Assembly: GCA_947044405.1 (NCBI GenBank)
Contig: CAMRHE010000021.1
Location: 7,362,501 to 7,426,500 of the forward strand
Reading direction: 5' to 3'
Length of the DNA: 64,000 bases
Source of the DNA: Leptodactylus fallax
Lineage: Eukaryota; Chordata; Amphibia; Anura; Leptodactylidae
Positions 1-12,259 of the stretch are shown one piece after another. Within the stretch, counting starts at the first letter, position 1; each line of letters begins with the position of its first letter. Made by a program: the position numbers and the translations under genes. Under the pieces are notes generated by a model that did not search any database, was not told where the DNA came from, and saw nothing but the letters and a program-made list of their open reading frames with translations.

Positions 1-1076
1 AGGTGGAGAAGAGCACGCAGATTACAGTTCCTTCTTTTGTACTTGTATGGCTTTCATCCCAGATTCCACCTTAACAATAACAGAACATACATGTTACATA
101 AAAAGGGACCTTTTTTTTTTTAAAGAAAAGGAGTGAAAATATCAGCACTTGGCTATGTAATTACTCCTCTGTCCCTAATGGTACTATTTGCTTACTATAC
201 CTTTTAGCCCCTAAGATGCCACAGTTGATGTTGACCATGGCATCTAAGAAACTTAAAAAAAAAAAAACTTAATTCCTTTGCACAAAATTTAAAGATTGAT
301 TTTTTTTAAAAAAGAATTTCTGATACCCATACTATAAAAAAAAGTTACCAAAAGGTCACATGCTCCAAAATGCTACCAATGAAAACTACAAGTCTTCGCC
401 CAAAAGTCATACAGTTAGGTTTCTAAAAAATAAAAATGCGATGGGTCTTAGAATGTTGCGAAACAAAATAGGTGTTTTTATTATGCAAAAGTAGTGAAAC
501 AACCAGCAGAACAAAGTTAATATTTAATTTGCTTAGTGAATGCTAAAAATAAAAATTAAAATAAATTACAAAAAACTATGACGAAATTGCTATTTTTTTC
601 TCCCCCCAATAAATGTATAATAATTATTCAATGCATCATCTATACCCTAAAATGGTTCCAATAAAATGGCAACTTGTCACACAAAATACAAGGTCTTAAA
701 CAGTTACACTGAAAGAACACTTAGAAAATTGTGCACATAGGCACCCAATCAATACAGTGATTAGACATCTGTCTTGTAATGAATTGTGCACCTGTGTGTC
801 CATCACATGATCATGAACTAATTTTTGTCCAGTGGAAGCAAGCAGAGATCTAGAAATCATGAGGAATTGATGCAGGAAGTATATTGGAAAATTGCACAAC
901 TTTTTATTATACAAACAAAAACATATAGTTGCTGAAACTAGACAGCCCCTTTAAATCTAAAATTGGTAAAATGTTAGTATGACATTAGGAAACTCGATAG
1001 CAAACCAGTGAGTTACAGGGTTTGCACCATCATTACCTTGAAAAAACAGGTTTTCTTTAGACATATGCAAATTAAG
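1..1076. other. AT-rich non-coding sequence
   Basis: No coding frame or recognisable repeat boundary was found. The stretch holds several A and T homopolymers and short ORFs without similarity to anything I recognise. Confidence 0.5.
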
Positions 1077-1527
1077 CTTAAAGAGGACCTTTTATGTCCT
1101 CTGGCACCTGCGGCATTATATACCACTAGAAAGCTGACAGTGCGCTGAATTCAGCGCACTTTCAGCTCTTCCCCTGTGCGCCCGGGTGCGCCCCGGTAAT
1201 TTCGGCACCGACATCTCTCCACTGAGAAGGGCAGACCTTACCGCCTAGCATATCGCTGGGCGATAAGAACCCCCCCCCCCGACAGTACTCTTCCATAGCA
1301 TTGTACTACAGAGGGGGAGTTCATTACCGCCCAGTGATGACGCTGAGCATTAGGGTCTGCCCTTCTGATGTTGAAGGGATATCTGTGCTGAAACTAATGA
1401 TACCGATATCTCCGACACTCGGGCGCGTACTGTCAAAGCTGACAGTGTGCTGAATTCAGCCCTTTGTGAGCTTTTCAACAGTATATAAAACCTCCAGTGC
1501 CAAAGGACATGAAAGGTCCTCTTTAAG
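1077..1527. mobile_element. Non-autonomous DNA element (MITE) with inverted ends
   Basis: The left end reads CTTAAAGAGGACCTTTTATG and the right end is its near-exact inverse (positions 1498-1527), so the element is bounded by terminal inverted repeats of about 28 bp. It has no coding capacity. The interior holds a 36-bp palindrome at 1132-1167 centred on GAATTC with one mismatch, and part of the same motif recurs near 1439-1462. A superfamily cannot be assigned because no clear target duplication is visible. Confidence 0.75.
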
Positions 1528-2372
1528 TTCAAGGATTGTCTGGCTTGCCACCCCTGTAAAACTTGATTGACAGCCTCTTCCTATCCTTCAGCTATGACGC
1601 TGCTTGTTGAATTCCTGCACATGCACCTGGAGACATTAGAGACTCTGACACACCCCTTTGCACTTGAGCCTCATTTGTATATTTCTATATTAGCTTTTTC
1701 AAGGACTATGTAGTATGCATTTATTTGAACAAAGGTGTGGTGGTGCTCAGCATAATGTCTTCTACAATGCACTGTGACTAGTTTGATACTGAGTTTCCTG
1801 GTGATAGTCTCCCTTTAAGGTACCTAAGTTATGCACTCAAACTGTATATGATTGAGACGTAAATCTAAAATCTACAATGAATAAGTAGTGTTTTTGGATT
1901 TTTTTTTCTTTTTATGAATTTTAAATTTAGGGAATTAAAGTAACCGTATCCATAAAGCATGTCATTACCATTTTGGTACCATATTTTTCCCTTATGTTTG
2001 CATATAGCATTTAACATGGATACCACATTTGCGCTATCCAAATTCAAGATCAAAACAGAGAAAGCTCATCGATACACTGTTTTACAAATGAATACAGGAT
2101 TCAATGTATCCTTATAAAGGTTCTCATGGATCCTTAATCGAAGACCTGATTGTCTCTATGACACAGTATCTGAATGCCATGTAAAAAAAAAAAAAAATAA
2201 ATAACACCATACAGTTTTTTATTTATTAAAACCAGATGGTGAAATATATCACTTTTTTCTAATCTGTTTTCATTTTCTGAATGTCAATTTTTTTTTTTTT
2301 TTTTAATTCTATTTTTTGTAACTGATTATGAGGGCTGCCATCTTTCCTGAGCTACGTTAACAGCATTTAGTT
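1528..2372. other. Non-coding, nothing recognised
   Basis: AT-rich sequence with poly-A and poly-T runs. No gene or bounded repeat was identified. Confidence 0.5.
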
Positions 2373-3530
2373 ACCATATTTTTTGGACTATAAGACGCAC
2401 CAGACCATATGACGCACCTAGGTTTTAGAGGAGGAAAATAGGGAAAAAATTTTTGAAGCAAAAAATGGTCAAATATTTAATATGTGGGAGTTATAGTTTT
2501 GCAACAGCTGCGAGGCCACATTGACAGGTGACCCTGCAGCTGTATGGGGATGCATAGGGCGTCTTTTTTGCAGGGCCAGATGTTCCTTTTAGTTATATCA
2601 TTTTGGGGAAAGTCTATTGCTTAGATCACTTTTTATTCATATCAGAGGTGAAACAGTGAAAAAACAGACGGCAATTCTGCACTTTTGATTTTTTTTTTCC
2701 TGCTATGACATTCACCGCACAGGAAAAATATTTTTATAAGTTTGTAGACCGGGATTTTTGGACACAGGGATACCTAATGTTTGTGTTTCACAGTAATTTT
2801 CTATTTTTGTATGTATTCTAGGGAAAGAGAGTGATTTAGAACTTTTAGTTTTTTATTTTTTTTTACTTTTTTTCTTTTTACTATTTTATTAGCCCACACT
2901 AGGGGGCTTGAACCTGCAATCATTTGATACAATTTAATACAATACAACTGTATTGCAGTCTATGGGAGATTCTGTACATTACTATTGAGGCTGGTCATAG
3001 ATCAGCCGCAATAGTAATATTACTATGACAAGCCTGGGAGCCTTCATAAGGTTCCCAGCTATCACAGGAACAGGTCAACTCCTGCAATCTCACCGCGTAG
3101 GAGCTGGCCTGCAACTTGAAAGGTATGGGACCGGCAGGGACTGGCCCCGGGGGCTACTTTTGCACTTTAGGGTGGGGCTTTGTGTAGTAATGCCTGTGAT
3201 CAGTAATGTACAGCGGAGACCCGGCAGCTCTGCAGCAGAGCGGCTGCCATCATCTTTACAGACCCAGCATCTGCCATAATAGTACGGCAGATGCAAGAAT
3301 GGGTTCACTGGGACACCCGCTCCTCCAATCCCAGGGCCCGCACGTCGCCCCTCTCCTGCCACTGCAGGAAGCCCCACTACAGGAAGCCACTGGCAGTGGC
3401 AGGAGTGGGGTGATGCTGCGACCCCATTCCTCTTCCCCCCAAACTCCCACATTCTGATTATAAGACGCACCCCCATTTTCCTCCCAAATTTGGGTGAAAA
3501 AACTGTGTCTTATAGTTCGAAAAATACGGT
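2373..3530. mobile_element. Non-autonomous element with TATAAGACGCAC-type ends, carrying a family F core (copy 1)
   Basis: The left end starts ACCATATTTTTTGGACTATA and the right end is the inverse of ACCGTATTTTTCGAACTATA, so the termini are inverted repeats. The interior is not coding. From about 2600 to 3060 it matches the interspersed family described here as family F, including the segments near 2650 (gaggtgaaacagtgaaaaaa), 2740 (agtttgtagac) and 2979-3017 (hairpin). Two short ORFs at 3025-3476 cover the GC-richer part and look like chance frames. The transposon class is uncertain. Confidence 0.65.
2979..3017. repeat. Hairpin in family F copy 1
   Basis: TTACTATTGAGGCTGGTC pairs with the downstream GATCAGCCGCAATAGTAA with two non-Watson-Crick positions. 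Equivalent hairpins occur at 18101-18139, 22638-22670 and 10832-10864. Confidence 0.7.
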
Positions 3531-4283
3531 ATATGCTTTACAGAAGTTTCATGCAGTGTTGAGTGTTGGATTGGGATGCCTAGGGTCCATCAGTAAAATT
3601 CATGTTATACAAATGTTATCTGACACTCATTCGCAACTTCAGTAGCAGCCTCCTTGTTGACTGTGATGTAGATGAGGTGTCTGCATGCAGAATTGGCAAG
3701 TATCAGCCTATGGTTGGGCTTGGTGACCAGAGTGAAAATTTCAGGATTCAGTACTGTTTTAAAAATATAGAACATAACATGGATTAAAAAAACAAAAAAC
3801 AAAATAAAGCATAGAAATTAAGAAATACTTAAAAAATTTAAATATGTTCAAAAATAAGTAATGTTCCAGTACACCTTTGCTTTAACCAAAGTATGTTTTG
3901 GAGAGGGCAGGAAATCAGAGAACCTGGAACATGCAAAGCTTTGAAAACATGGAGACTATATGTTGATGTGACAGTGCATATGAAGCACCTGGATGCAGGA
4001 GTGGTAGTAGGTTTTCAATGGTGGTCAGTAAATCTTCAACCGACTCCTCCAGCCCACCTCCTGAGTTGGTACAGTGCTGAGGCGGCCTGTAGGGTACCTG
4101 ATTCTGGTGGTAGTCCTCAGCCTTACTAAGCTAGGTGCTGGTAGTCGGAAGGGCCCGTGATAGTAAGTTCAGGAATGACTCAGGAGACAGTTGCAGTTGA
4201 ACAATAAGTGGAACTTTACTGAGGTAACTCAACTGCAAGCTTTCAGAAAACTGTAGTAGTGCAATGAGAGTTCTACTGTAGGA
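3531..4283. other. Non-coding, nothing recognised
   Basis: No recognisable gene. The segment at about 4140-4283, up to the L2 insertion, and the segment after it (5240-5600) read as one interrupted sequence of unknown type. Confidence 0.4.
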
Positions 4284-5239
4284 AATAATAATAATAATAA
4301 TAGTCCTTTAATAGTCCCACAATGGGGAAATTCAGTGTGTTACAGCAGCAAAGATAAGATAAGCAGATACAAATACAAATACAACATGTACAGGAATGTT
4401 CCAAGGTGAGAGGCATTACATTGATAGCAGACAGACAGATAGGAGGTAGCAGAGGGGGGGGGGGATAAAACAGGCAGAGAGATATTTCAGTTCTCTGTAT
4501 GTAATGATCTCCGCTTAGGTCGGTGTTGGTTGTACAGCCTAACCGCGGTGGGGAGGAAAGACTTCCGATAGCGCTCCCTCACACCTAGGGTGGAGCAGTC
4601 GGTCACTGACAGTACTGCCCAGCGCAATCACAGTCTCATGCATGGGATGGGAGTTATTCTCCCGCATGGAGCTCACCACGGACAGTATCCTTCTGTCACC
4701 CACCACCTGCACTGGGTCCAGTGGGCTCCCCAGGACAGAGCTGGCCCTTCTAATCAGCTTGTCAAGTTTATTTCTGTCCCTGGTTGATATACTGCTCCCC
4801 CAGCAGGCCACTCCAAAGAAGATGGCTGATGCCACTACCGAGTTGAAGAAAGTCCTAAGAAGTGCCCCCCGGATTCCAAAGGCTCTCAGCTTCCTAAGCA
4901 GGTAGAGCCTACTGTGGCCCTTCCTGACAGGGCCTCCATATGATCTGCCCAGTCCAGCTTATTATTAAGGAGCAGACCCAGGTACTTATAGGTGTTCACA
5001 ATCTCGATGCCTGTCCCCAGGATGTCCACTGGTTTTGGAGGGCATCTGCCTTTACGGAAGTCCACCACCATCTCCTTGGTCTTCCCCGCGTTAATCTTCA
5101 GGTGGTTCCGGTGGCACCAGTCCACAAAAACCGGTTCAGTTCTCTGTACTCCTTGTCATCATCGTCTGTGATGAGGCCTACTATTGCAGAGTCGTCAGAA
5201 TACTTCTGTAGGTAGCAGCTGGATGAGTTGCACCTAAAA
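4284..5239 (-). mobile_element. L2-clade LINE, 5'-truncated fragment
   Basis: This is the 3' end of an L2-type non-LTR retrotransposon on the minus strand. Its (AAT)n tail is at 4284-4302 and the coding part runs to about 5239. The minus frame at 4886-5125 encodes the end of the reverse transcriptase (WCHRNHLKINAGKTKEMVV, then YKYLGLLLNNKLDW). The minus frame at 4539-4835 encodes the C-terminal tail (FFGVACWGSSISTRDRN). The frames are separated by frameshifts. The sequence is very close to the longer copy at 46129-48550, so the two belong to one subfamily. The upstream break shows ordinary 5' truncation at reverse transcription. Confidence 0.9.
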
Positions 5240-6550
5240 TCAGCAGGATGTGGTATAAGGCAGCTAAACATCTTGATACTGGTTATCCTTTGCTAAGTAA
5301 GTCCCGTCCTGGTTATCTCCAACTTTTCTATTACCTTACAGTTGCCTCTCCAACTACATGAGGGCAGAATAAATAAGTCTCAGTGGTACCCTCTCTAACT
5401 GTGGGATGCAGGGTCCAATCTGGGAGGTTCTAGGACAATTCTTCTCCTCTCTGTAGGCTGACAGAAAAATCTCAGGGGTGCAGCAAAAAGGATGGGCTAT
5501 GGTTCTCACTAGCAGGGATCTCCTCTTCACTCTCTAAAGGCTGGTACAGACTGCCATGAGATGACTCAGAGTCTGCGCCTACTTGCCCCAGCCAACCGTG
5601 GGTTGGGTTGCCCCATAGCTCTCCCAGAAGAAAGGGTGTACCACTATCCACAGTGGAATGTCTCTAAACAAGGGAAATATACATCTGGAAGCATGCAAAA
5701 TGTATACAGTGTATCCACAGTGGCACAGACAGTATATAACAAAGTGCAATATAGTGGGAAACATTTACACATAGGTGTTAAAATCTCATTCACACACTGT
5801 GACACAGAACTATGCAGTTTCCTGACAATGTTATTACCACAGCATTCCATATCACAAGCATTTTGGTGGTATTTCCAATCTATTGGTTTTAATGGGGAAA
5901 ATTAACAGGAAAAGAAAATGGCAAAAACAGAAGAACCACATCTTGGTACATTTACAGTAACTTGCTGTATTTGCTGCAGTATTTACTAAGCTATCTGCAG
6001 CATCACTTTGACTTTGTGTCTGCAAGGTCTTACAGAAAATCTTGATATGAAAGGTATATAATAGAGGTTGGGCTGGAGCTCTATAACTATGTTGCCACTG
6101 TGTGTATTTGTCCTCAGTCTTAAACTTTAAGATGTTAGAACCTTGAAAATATCAATAGTACTGATCTAATCTTATTATATGAGAGCTTAATAGATGCATC
6201 TGATTCTTTATCATATGGGTCAGTCCATCAAGAATAGACACATCTTTGCTATAACTAAGTTTTGCAGCTGCTGCAATATTTTACAATTACATTGGAAAGT
6301 CCTTTGATTAGTTATTATTCTTACTTTTATAAAGAACAGTATTTGACTATAGGGCATAAAAGAAGATGCTTCAATTAAAGATTTCATTTTCGGAGAAATT
6401 ATCTTTTACAATCTGTTTTTCCTTGAAACTTTTAGAATTGCTCATCTGGTAATTATCATATATTGTTTGCAGCTGACAGAAATCCTTTTCTAGCCTAATA
6501 TGCTTGTCCAAACAAAATGAACTTAGAACTGAAGTTATTTGAGCTTAAAT
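5240..6550. other. Non-coding, nothing recognised
   Basis: There is a chance ORF at 5561-5905 without recognisable domains. The remainder is AT-rich. Confidence 0.4.
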
Positions 6551-6559
6551 CTAAACACC

Positions 6560-7321
6560 CTCCCCCTCCTACTTTGTAAATTATATAATTAATCAAAAAT
6601 GTATATTTACCCATATCTCTGGGGCGGTCATGTGACATTTTCTGATTATCCGGTGACGATCCGTTTCTCCATTTCTGGAAACGGATCGTCACTACTACTT
6701 CCGCCCCGCCCCCCCATCCACTCCATCATACCTACCTATCTTCTTTCTGTCTAGGCTTCCTTCTGTGGGGAACGGCTCCTCCTCCTTCCTTGACATCAGC
6801 AGGCGCATGCGCAATAGAGCCAGAGTCCTAGCTTAGCCCTGAAGCTGACACTATATCTATATTGTGCAAGCTGGGAGCCTATGCAATAGAGATGTATTGA
6901 AGGCTACGACACAGTGCTGCGTGCTTGCAGTCAAAAAATAGTAGGAGACATTCCCCGCAGAAGGAAGACAGGAAGAAGACAGGTAAAGTATAATAGGGTA
7001 CGGGGGGTGGGCAGTGAGTTGGGAAGGGCTAGCAGTGGGAGGAATAGCTAGGGAGACAGGGAGGCGGTGCTAGAGAGGGAGCAGGGGAGGAGTGAGAGGG
7101 TGATTGTGTGAGACCCTACAACTACCAGAATTCATTGCATCAGCTAAGGCAGCAGAAATCTACACCATGTAAACAAATGCAAAAGATGCTAGTCGCTCCC
7201 AGAGAAACCCAGAAATCACTTAAAACACTGCTAAAGGTATTTGTGTGCACTTATTAACCCATTAATAGCACTAACAGACCTTTTTTAAAAAAAAATAATT
7301 TTTGCCCGGAAAACCCCTTTA
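6560..7321. repeat. Interspersed repeat with GC-richer core and hairpin
   Basis: A segment of contrasting base composition ends at GCCCGGAAAACCCCTTTAAG (about 7303-7322), which looks like a repeat terminus. A perfect 15-bp stem, GTGACGATCCGTTTC at 6653-6667 pairing with 6678-6692, encloses a 10-nt loop. No coding frame is seen. The left boundary is approximate and the class unknown. Confidence 0.4.
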
Positions 7322-7602
7322 AGGGTGCCTATACATAGTGAGCCTGAGCTAAACTCGTACAGATTACCACTAACAGCAAGGCTGCATCTGTACTTGTTAG
7401 TGGAAACAATACCATGTACAGGTGCAGTCAGGAAATTAGTGATAATCTGCACACTCATTTACTTGGCACTCTGGATCGCTGTGTATGGACACCCTGAATA
7501 GAACCACTTGCCAGTTACCATTTATTACTATACGCCATTAACATATTGATATCTGGGAGTGAGGAGGTTTAAGATAGCACTTAATTCATGCTATCAAACA
7601 TA

Positions 7603-7700
7603 CAGTGCTGGTAAAAGTATTTGCCTCTTTCACAGTCTCTTGCTGTATGCTTGTCTGTGTGATACACTGAATGCTATCTGATCTTTGATGACCTGAGTAA
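7603..7700. mobile_element. Possible solo Tc1-type terminal repeat
   Basis: After a TA dinucleotide the sequence CAGTGCTGGTAAAAGTATTT resembles the ends of Tc1/mariner elements (TA, CAGTG, then an AAGTATTTG-type motif). No matching opposite end is visible before the next element begins at 7704. Similarity is by pattern only. Confidence 0.35.
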
Positions 7701-8683
7701 ATACAACCCCAGTTCCAGAAAAGTTGGGACACTATAAATGGGATATGGGACTATAAAATGTAAAGAAAACCAGAATAATTTGGAAATTTATATACAGGAG
7801 TGTAGATATAGGGTTAGTAGCTATTGGGCCTTGGAAAATGAGGGGGGCCCATAGTTCCCTCTTGCACATAAAATATACCACTATTCCAAATGTCATATAG
7901 TACTTAGGGTCCCCACTATAAATTTTGCATTGGGGCCCAGGAGCTTTAAGCTATAACACTGCTCAAATAGCCATATTTTATTCATGATAGAACATAATTC
8001 AAAAATTGAAAGTTAAACGTGTTTCCATTTCATTTGAAAAAATAGCTTATTTAGAAATTGATGTCAGCAACACATCTCAAAAATTTTGGTATAGGGTTAT
8101 GTCTACTAGTACTCTTTTACAACAGTCTGTAAATATTTGGGAAGTGATAAGACCAGTTGCTGGAGTTTTGGAAGAGGAATATTGTCCCATTCTTCTCTGT
8201 TGTAGGAGTTGCTCAACAGTCCTGAGTTTTCTTTGCCGGATCTTTTGTTTCATATTGCACCAAATGTTTTCTATTGGTGAAAGGTCTGGACTGAAGGCAG
8301 TCTAGTTCAGCACCTGGACTTTTCTTCTGTGAAACCATGCTGTTATGATGGATACAGTACATATATGGTATAGCATTTTCATGCAGAAATATGCAAGGCC
8401 TTCCCTGAAAGAGACGTTATATGATGCATATGCTGCTCTAAAACCTCTACATACTGTTCAGCATTGATAGTGCCTTTCAAGATGAGTAATCTGACCATGC
8501 CATAGGCACTTATGAAACCCCGTACCATCAGAGATGCAGACTTTTGAACTGTGCGCTGATAACAAGCTGGATGGTCCCTCTCCTCTTGAGTCCGTAGGAT
8601 ATGGCATCTGTGGTTTCCATAAAGAATTTCACATTATAATTAATCTGATCATAGAACAGTTTTCTGTTTTGCCTCAGTCCATT

Positions 8684-9037
8684 TTAAATGAGCTTTGGTC
8701 CAGAAAAGATGTCAGTGTTTCTGTATTGTGTTGATATATACATGACACAGTTGTAACTTGTGGATTGCACGACAAACTTGTTCACAGACAATGTTTTCTG
8801 GAAGCATTCCTGAGCCCATACAGTGATGTGCATTACCAATTCGTGCCTGTTTTTAATGCAGTGCTGCCCGAGAACCTGTAGATCGCAAGCATCTAATATT
8901 GGCCATTGGCCTTGTCCCTTGTCTACATAGATTTCTCCAAATTCTCTGAATCTTTTGATGATATTATGTATTGTAGATAGTAGGATATTCAAAGTTTTTA
9001 CACTTTTACATTGAGAAATATATTTGTTCCACAACAT
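8684..9037 (-). pseudogene. Tc1-type transposase, N-terminal remnant
   Basis: The 117-codon minus frame contains TIHNIIKRFREFGEI, the second part of the paired-like helix-turn-helix DNA-binding region, followed by a KGQGQWPILDACDLQVLGQH segment typical of the linker of one Tc1 family. This fold binds the terminal inverted repeats. The catalytic part further along the minus strand is present as DNA but broken by stops and frameshifts, so no active enzyme is encoded. Family assignment comes from motif recognition. Confidence 0.8.
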
Positions 9038-9095
9038 TTTGGATGCAGCTTTTACAAATTGGTGGACCTTTGACTATCTGTGCTTGTCTCTCTAA

Positions 9096-9207
9096 GGTTA
9101 AGGACCCACGTTTCGGAAACGTTGCTTTTTTGTTCCAGATTTCACTATGTTTTTTGAGCCAAACCTAGTAATGGCTACAGAAGGAATGGGAAATATCATC
9201 TAGCTTT
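9096..9207. mobile_element. Harbinger-like MITE fragment (family C)
   Basis: It begins right after TAA with GGTTAAGGACCCACG and includes TTTTTTGAGCCAAACC and ggctacagaaggaatgggaa. The same blocks occur in order in the copies at 48596-48780 and 56667-56892. It is nested in the Tc1 element at 7704-9438. The right end is missing. Confidence 0.6.
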
Positions 9208-9523
9208 TTTCAGCCTTTTGTTAACCCTGTCCAAACTATTTTTAAATGTTTTAAAGCCATCAATTTCTAAATGAGTTCATTTTTTCCAAATGAAATGGAA
9301 AAATATCTAACTTTCAAATTCTGATATGTTTTCTATGTTCTGTTGTGAATAAAATTTGGTTATATGAGATGTTTCAAATTATTGCATTCTTGTCTTTAAG
9401 TTTTACACAGCGTCCCAACTTTTTTGGAATTGGGGTTGTGTCGCTATTCTTTGAATTAGTAGCTCATGTATAAAGATACCAATGCCATCCCATACCCATG
9501 TCACTTGTGTGAAAAGTATATTT

Positions 9524-10140
9524 CCTTAAAGCATATATAAACTTTTAAACAACTTTTTCAGTTTTTGTAACATTAATAAATGTTAGAATATACTTTATTA
9601 ACAGATTTTGGCTACTTTCCATGAAATCCTGCACTGAAATTCACTTTGTGTTCCGTTCCTTCTTTACTTTTTCTCTGGTTTCTTTTACTGCTCCTCATTA
9701 GAGGATATTGGTGTACAGACTCTTGTTTAATGCAGGAAAGCTGAGCCTGGGGGTAATCTCAATATCATCTACTGAAGGCATAGTTGGATTGCAGCTGCAT
9801 ATAAATATACCAATCCTGACTGTGTTTTCACCTGACGATATCTTTGGAAATAATACAAGTAGAACTTTGATTTTTTTTATTTTATTTTATAATACCTAAG
9901 TGACCGGCCCTCCAGCCTCAACTACCCTGCATTATTCAAGAGGCCATACATCCTGTGCTCCATTGAGAAGCAGTAAGAATACAGAAGAAACAAACAGAAA
10001 GTAGATTTAAGGGCAGGATTTCATGGAAAGGAGCCAAAACCCATTAATAAAGTGAATAACAGCATTTATTAATGTCACAAATGCTGTAAAAAAAAATATC
10101 TAAATTTTTTGAAAGGTTAGGTACACTTTAAATTACTATA
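9524..10140. repeat. Foldback element (family B) with arms of about 180 bp
   Basis: The sequence at 9524-9700 recurs inverted at about 9960-10140, including the blocks tttccatgaaatcctgc and taataaatg. Single-arm relatives lie at 11880-12157 and 35294-35556 and end in the same TTTAGTTACACTTTAA-like terminus. There is no coding potential. The short ORF at 9708-9899 is in the spacer. Class unknown. Confidence 0.65.
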
Positions 10141-10246
10141 TTTGCCATCTTTTCATCAACAGTCATTGCAACTAACACTTCCTATAATTAGAAATTGATT
10201 TTCAGCATATCTGACATTTTACCTCAACTCCAGCCTTGCTTTCAGG

Positions 10247-10563
10247 CTTAAAGTGCTCATGTCACAAAACATATTTATTCTCTGTTCATATAACAGAGGG
10301 TAAATTGCTGATCAGTGGTGGTATGACTGCTGAGACTGATACAGGGGTGTATTATCCCACAGTGAATGCAGCCAAGGGAAAAGCAGCGAGCCTCCTGATG
10401 GATGCAGACATGACCCCACTCCCATTCATCTCAGTGGAAGCCGAGTGTTGTACTTTTTTCTCAGGATTAGTTTGGTCTCGGTAGCCAGACCCCCAAAAAT
10501 CTGCAATTTATCCTCTATTCTATGGGTAAAGGATAAACACGTTTTATAGCATAACCACTTTGA
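10247..10563. mobile_element. Small MITE-like repeat
   Basis: Short imperfect inverted ends are visible (TTAAAGTG near 10249 and CACTTTGA near 10555). The interior contains TTTATCCTCTATTCTATGGG, a motif pattern common in amphibian interspersed repeats. Non-coding. Confidence 0.45.
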
Positions 10564-10749
10564 AGAATTACTCTGGTATTTTTTTTTTTTTACTTTCATT
10601 ATGTTCCTATGCCCTCAAAAATATAATTCAGATAGTATTTTATTGCTTCCAATCTGTAGGGAACCCTACTCTTTAGTTAGGTCAGGTTATATCATGGTGA
10701 CACCCTGAGAATAACATGCCCTTCTATTATCTCAAGTAGGTCATTATCT

Positions 10750-11537
10750 CAGGCCTTTCAGGGGTGGTGATCCATTGCCATGACAGCCAGGAGCCTATTG
10801 AAGGCTCCCAGGCCTTGTCTGACATACACCTCTATTATAGGCTGCTCTATGCAGCCTGTAATAGAAGTCCTGTTATTTTACAATGCATTGCAATGCATTG
10901 TTTTAGTGATTAGACCTGGGATTCAAGACTGCTAGAGGTCTAATAATTACAGTAAAAAAAAGTTAAAAAATATAAAAATTCAAATCACCACCGTTTCCCT
11001 AGAACACATATAAAAGTACAAAAATAAAGTAAAACATGCACAGATAAGGTATCCCTGTGTTCAAAAATGCCCCATGCCCCATGCGAATGCCGTAGCTGGA
11101 AAAAAATCAAAAGAGCCAAAACACCATTTTGTTCACTGTTTTGCCTACATAAAAATTTGGATCAAAAGTGATTTATATAAATAAAAGTACATCTGACCGC
11201 ACAAAAAAGACACTTAATAAATCCCTTTACTATAATAATTTGGTATCGCCGTAGTTGTACCGACCCATAGAATACAGGTATCATTTTTGCTACACAGTAA
11301 ACGCTGTAAAAACAAAGTCCATAAAAAGTTGCACAAATGCAGTTTTTCTCCACCCCATTCTGATTTTTTTCCATCTTCCTAGTACATCACATGGAGTATT
11401 AAATGGTATGATTACAAAGTATAATTTGTCCTGCAAATAAAGCCCTCATATGGCTCTGTAAATAAAAAAGTTATGGCTCTTGAAAGGTGGGGAGTCAAAA
11501 ACAAAAATAGAGAAATATCTGCGGTAGCAAGGGGTTA
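10750..11537 (-). repeat. Family F repeat, copy 4 (reverse orientation)
   Basis: Read on the minus strand, it starts with a TTTAACCCCTTGCTACCGC-like end and runs through blocks shared with the other copies (agagccatatgagggc, agaatggggtggag, cagggatacct, gccttcaataggctcc). It contains the conserved hairpin at 10832-10864 and a second hairpin around 10790-10812. It is non-coding; the ORFs at 11162-11440 are chance frames. Confidence 0.65.
10832..10864. repeat. Hairpin in family F copy 4
   Basis: CTATTATAGGCTGC pairs with GCAGCCTGTAATAG across a 5-nt loop, with one G.T-type pair. Confidence 0.7.
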
Positions 11538-11879
11538 AATTCCCCACCTAAGCAGTAGACTGGATGGGGAGGCAGCACTCTCATTGTATCTGTTTCTCAA
11601 AGTACTGACTGTCTGAGAAGACCCAGCCAGAGTTTGATTGGTGGGCCTGACAAGATTATAACAACAGCTATGAGCACTGCTGTACTGAAAGGAATGATGG
11701 CTGCGAGGTGGAAACGCAGGAGTACAGACATTGAGATTCCTAAGAATCTTTCTGTAATCTGTATTACTAATGTGATGCTTTTCTGTCCTATAACTTCTAT
11801 ATATTGCAGCTGCCGTAAAGAATTGATACTTTTATGTACTGTCTACACAGACAATAAAGAAAAAAAAGCCTAAACGCTT
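11538..11879. other. Non-coding, nothing recognised
   Basis: No gene or bounded repeat was identified between the family F copy and the family B copy. Confidence 0.4.
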
Positions 11880-12157
11880 TCTACGTTTTATAACGCCTGA
11901 GATATAACATTCTCCCCTACCCTCATTTTCTCTACATTTTACACAGTCTGTACTCCAAGCTTACACTCCATACACTGTTACTCAGTGTAAAGCAGGAACA
12001 GCTCTCAATACAGAAGCAAGGGAAAGAATAAAGAGATGCAGGATTTCACAGAAAGGAGACAACATGTGTTAATAAAGTATATTACAAAATTTATTAAAGA
12101 CACAAATCCTGCCAGAAAATCAAAAGTTGCCTGAAAGTTTAGTTACACTTTAATAAA
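11880..12157 (+). repeat. Family B repeat, single-arm copy
   Basis: Blocks shared in order with 35294-35556 are ctacattttacacag, gtactccaagc, gatttcacagaaaggag, gaaaatcaaaagttg and a TTTAGTTACACTTTAA end. Non-coding. Confidence 0.65.
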
Positions 12158-12259
12158 TCTACACAAAAGTGCATTTAAAAAATAATAATTCATGTCGAAA
12201 AGTTGTTTTGTATGATCTAACAGAGAAGTGTAGAGACAACTCTTCTCACTATATTAAGC

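Larger units (their letters stand above)
7704..9438 (-). mobile_element. Decayed full-length Tc1/mariner element
   Basis: Both ends are present. The left end is CAACCCCAGTTCCAGAAAAG after TA, and the right end is its inverse (about 9410-9438). The length of about 1.74 kb is typical of a Tc1 element plus a small insertion. The transposase lies on the minus strand and is heavily mutated. A MITE fragment is nested at 9096-9207. The flanking TA duplication is eroded on the right (TG). Confidence 0.85.

Noticed and set aside
3090..3476. Overlapping ORFs on both strands (up to 128 codons)
   Set aside because: They lie in a GC-richer part of a non-autonomous element, overlap each other in several frames and show no protein motif.
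5561..5905. 114-codon plus-strand ORF
   Set aside because: No domain, no signal peptide or repeat pattern, and similar-sized frames occur by chance in this window.
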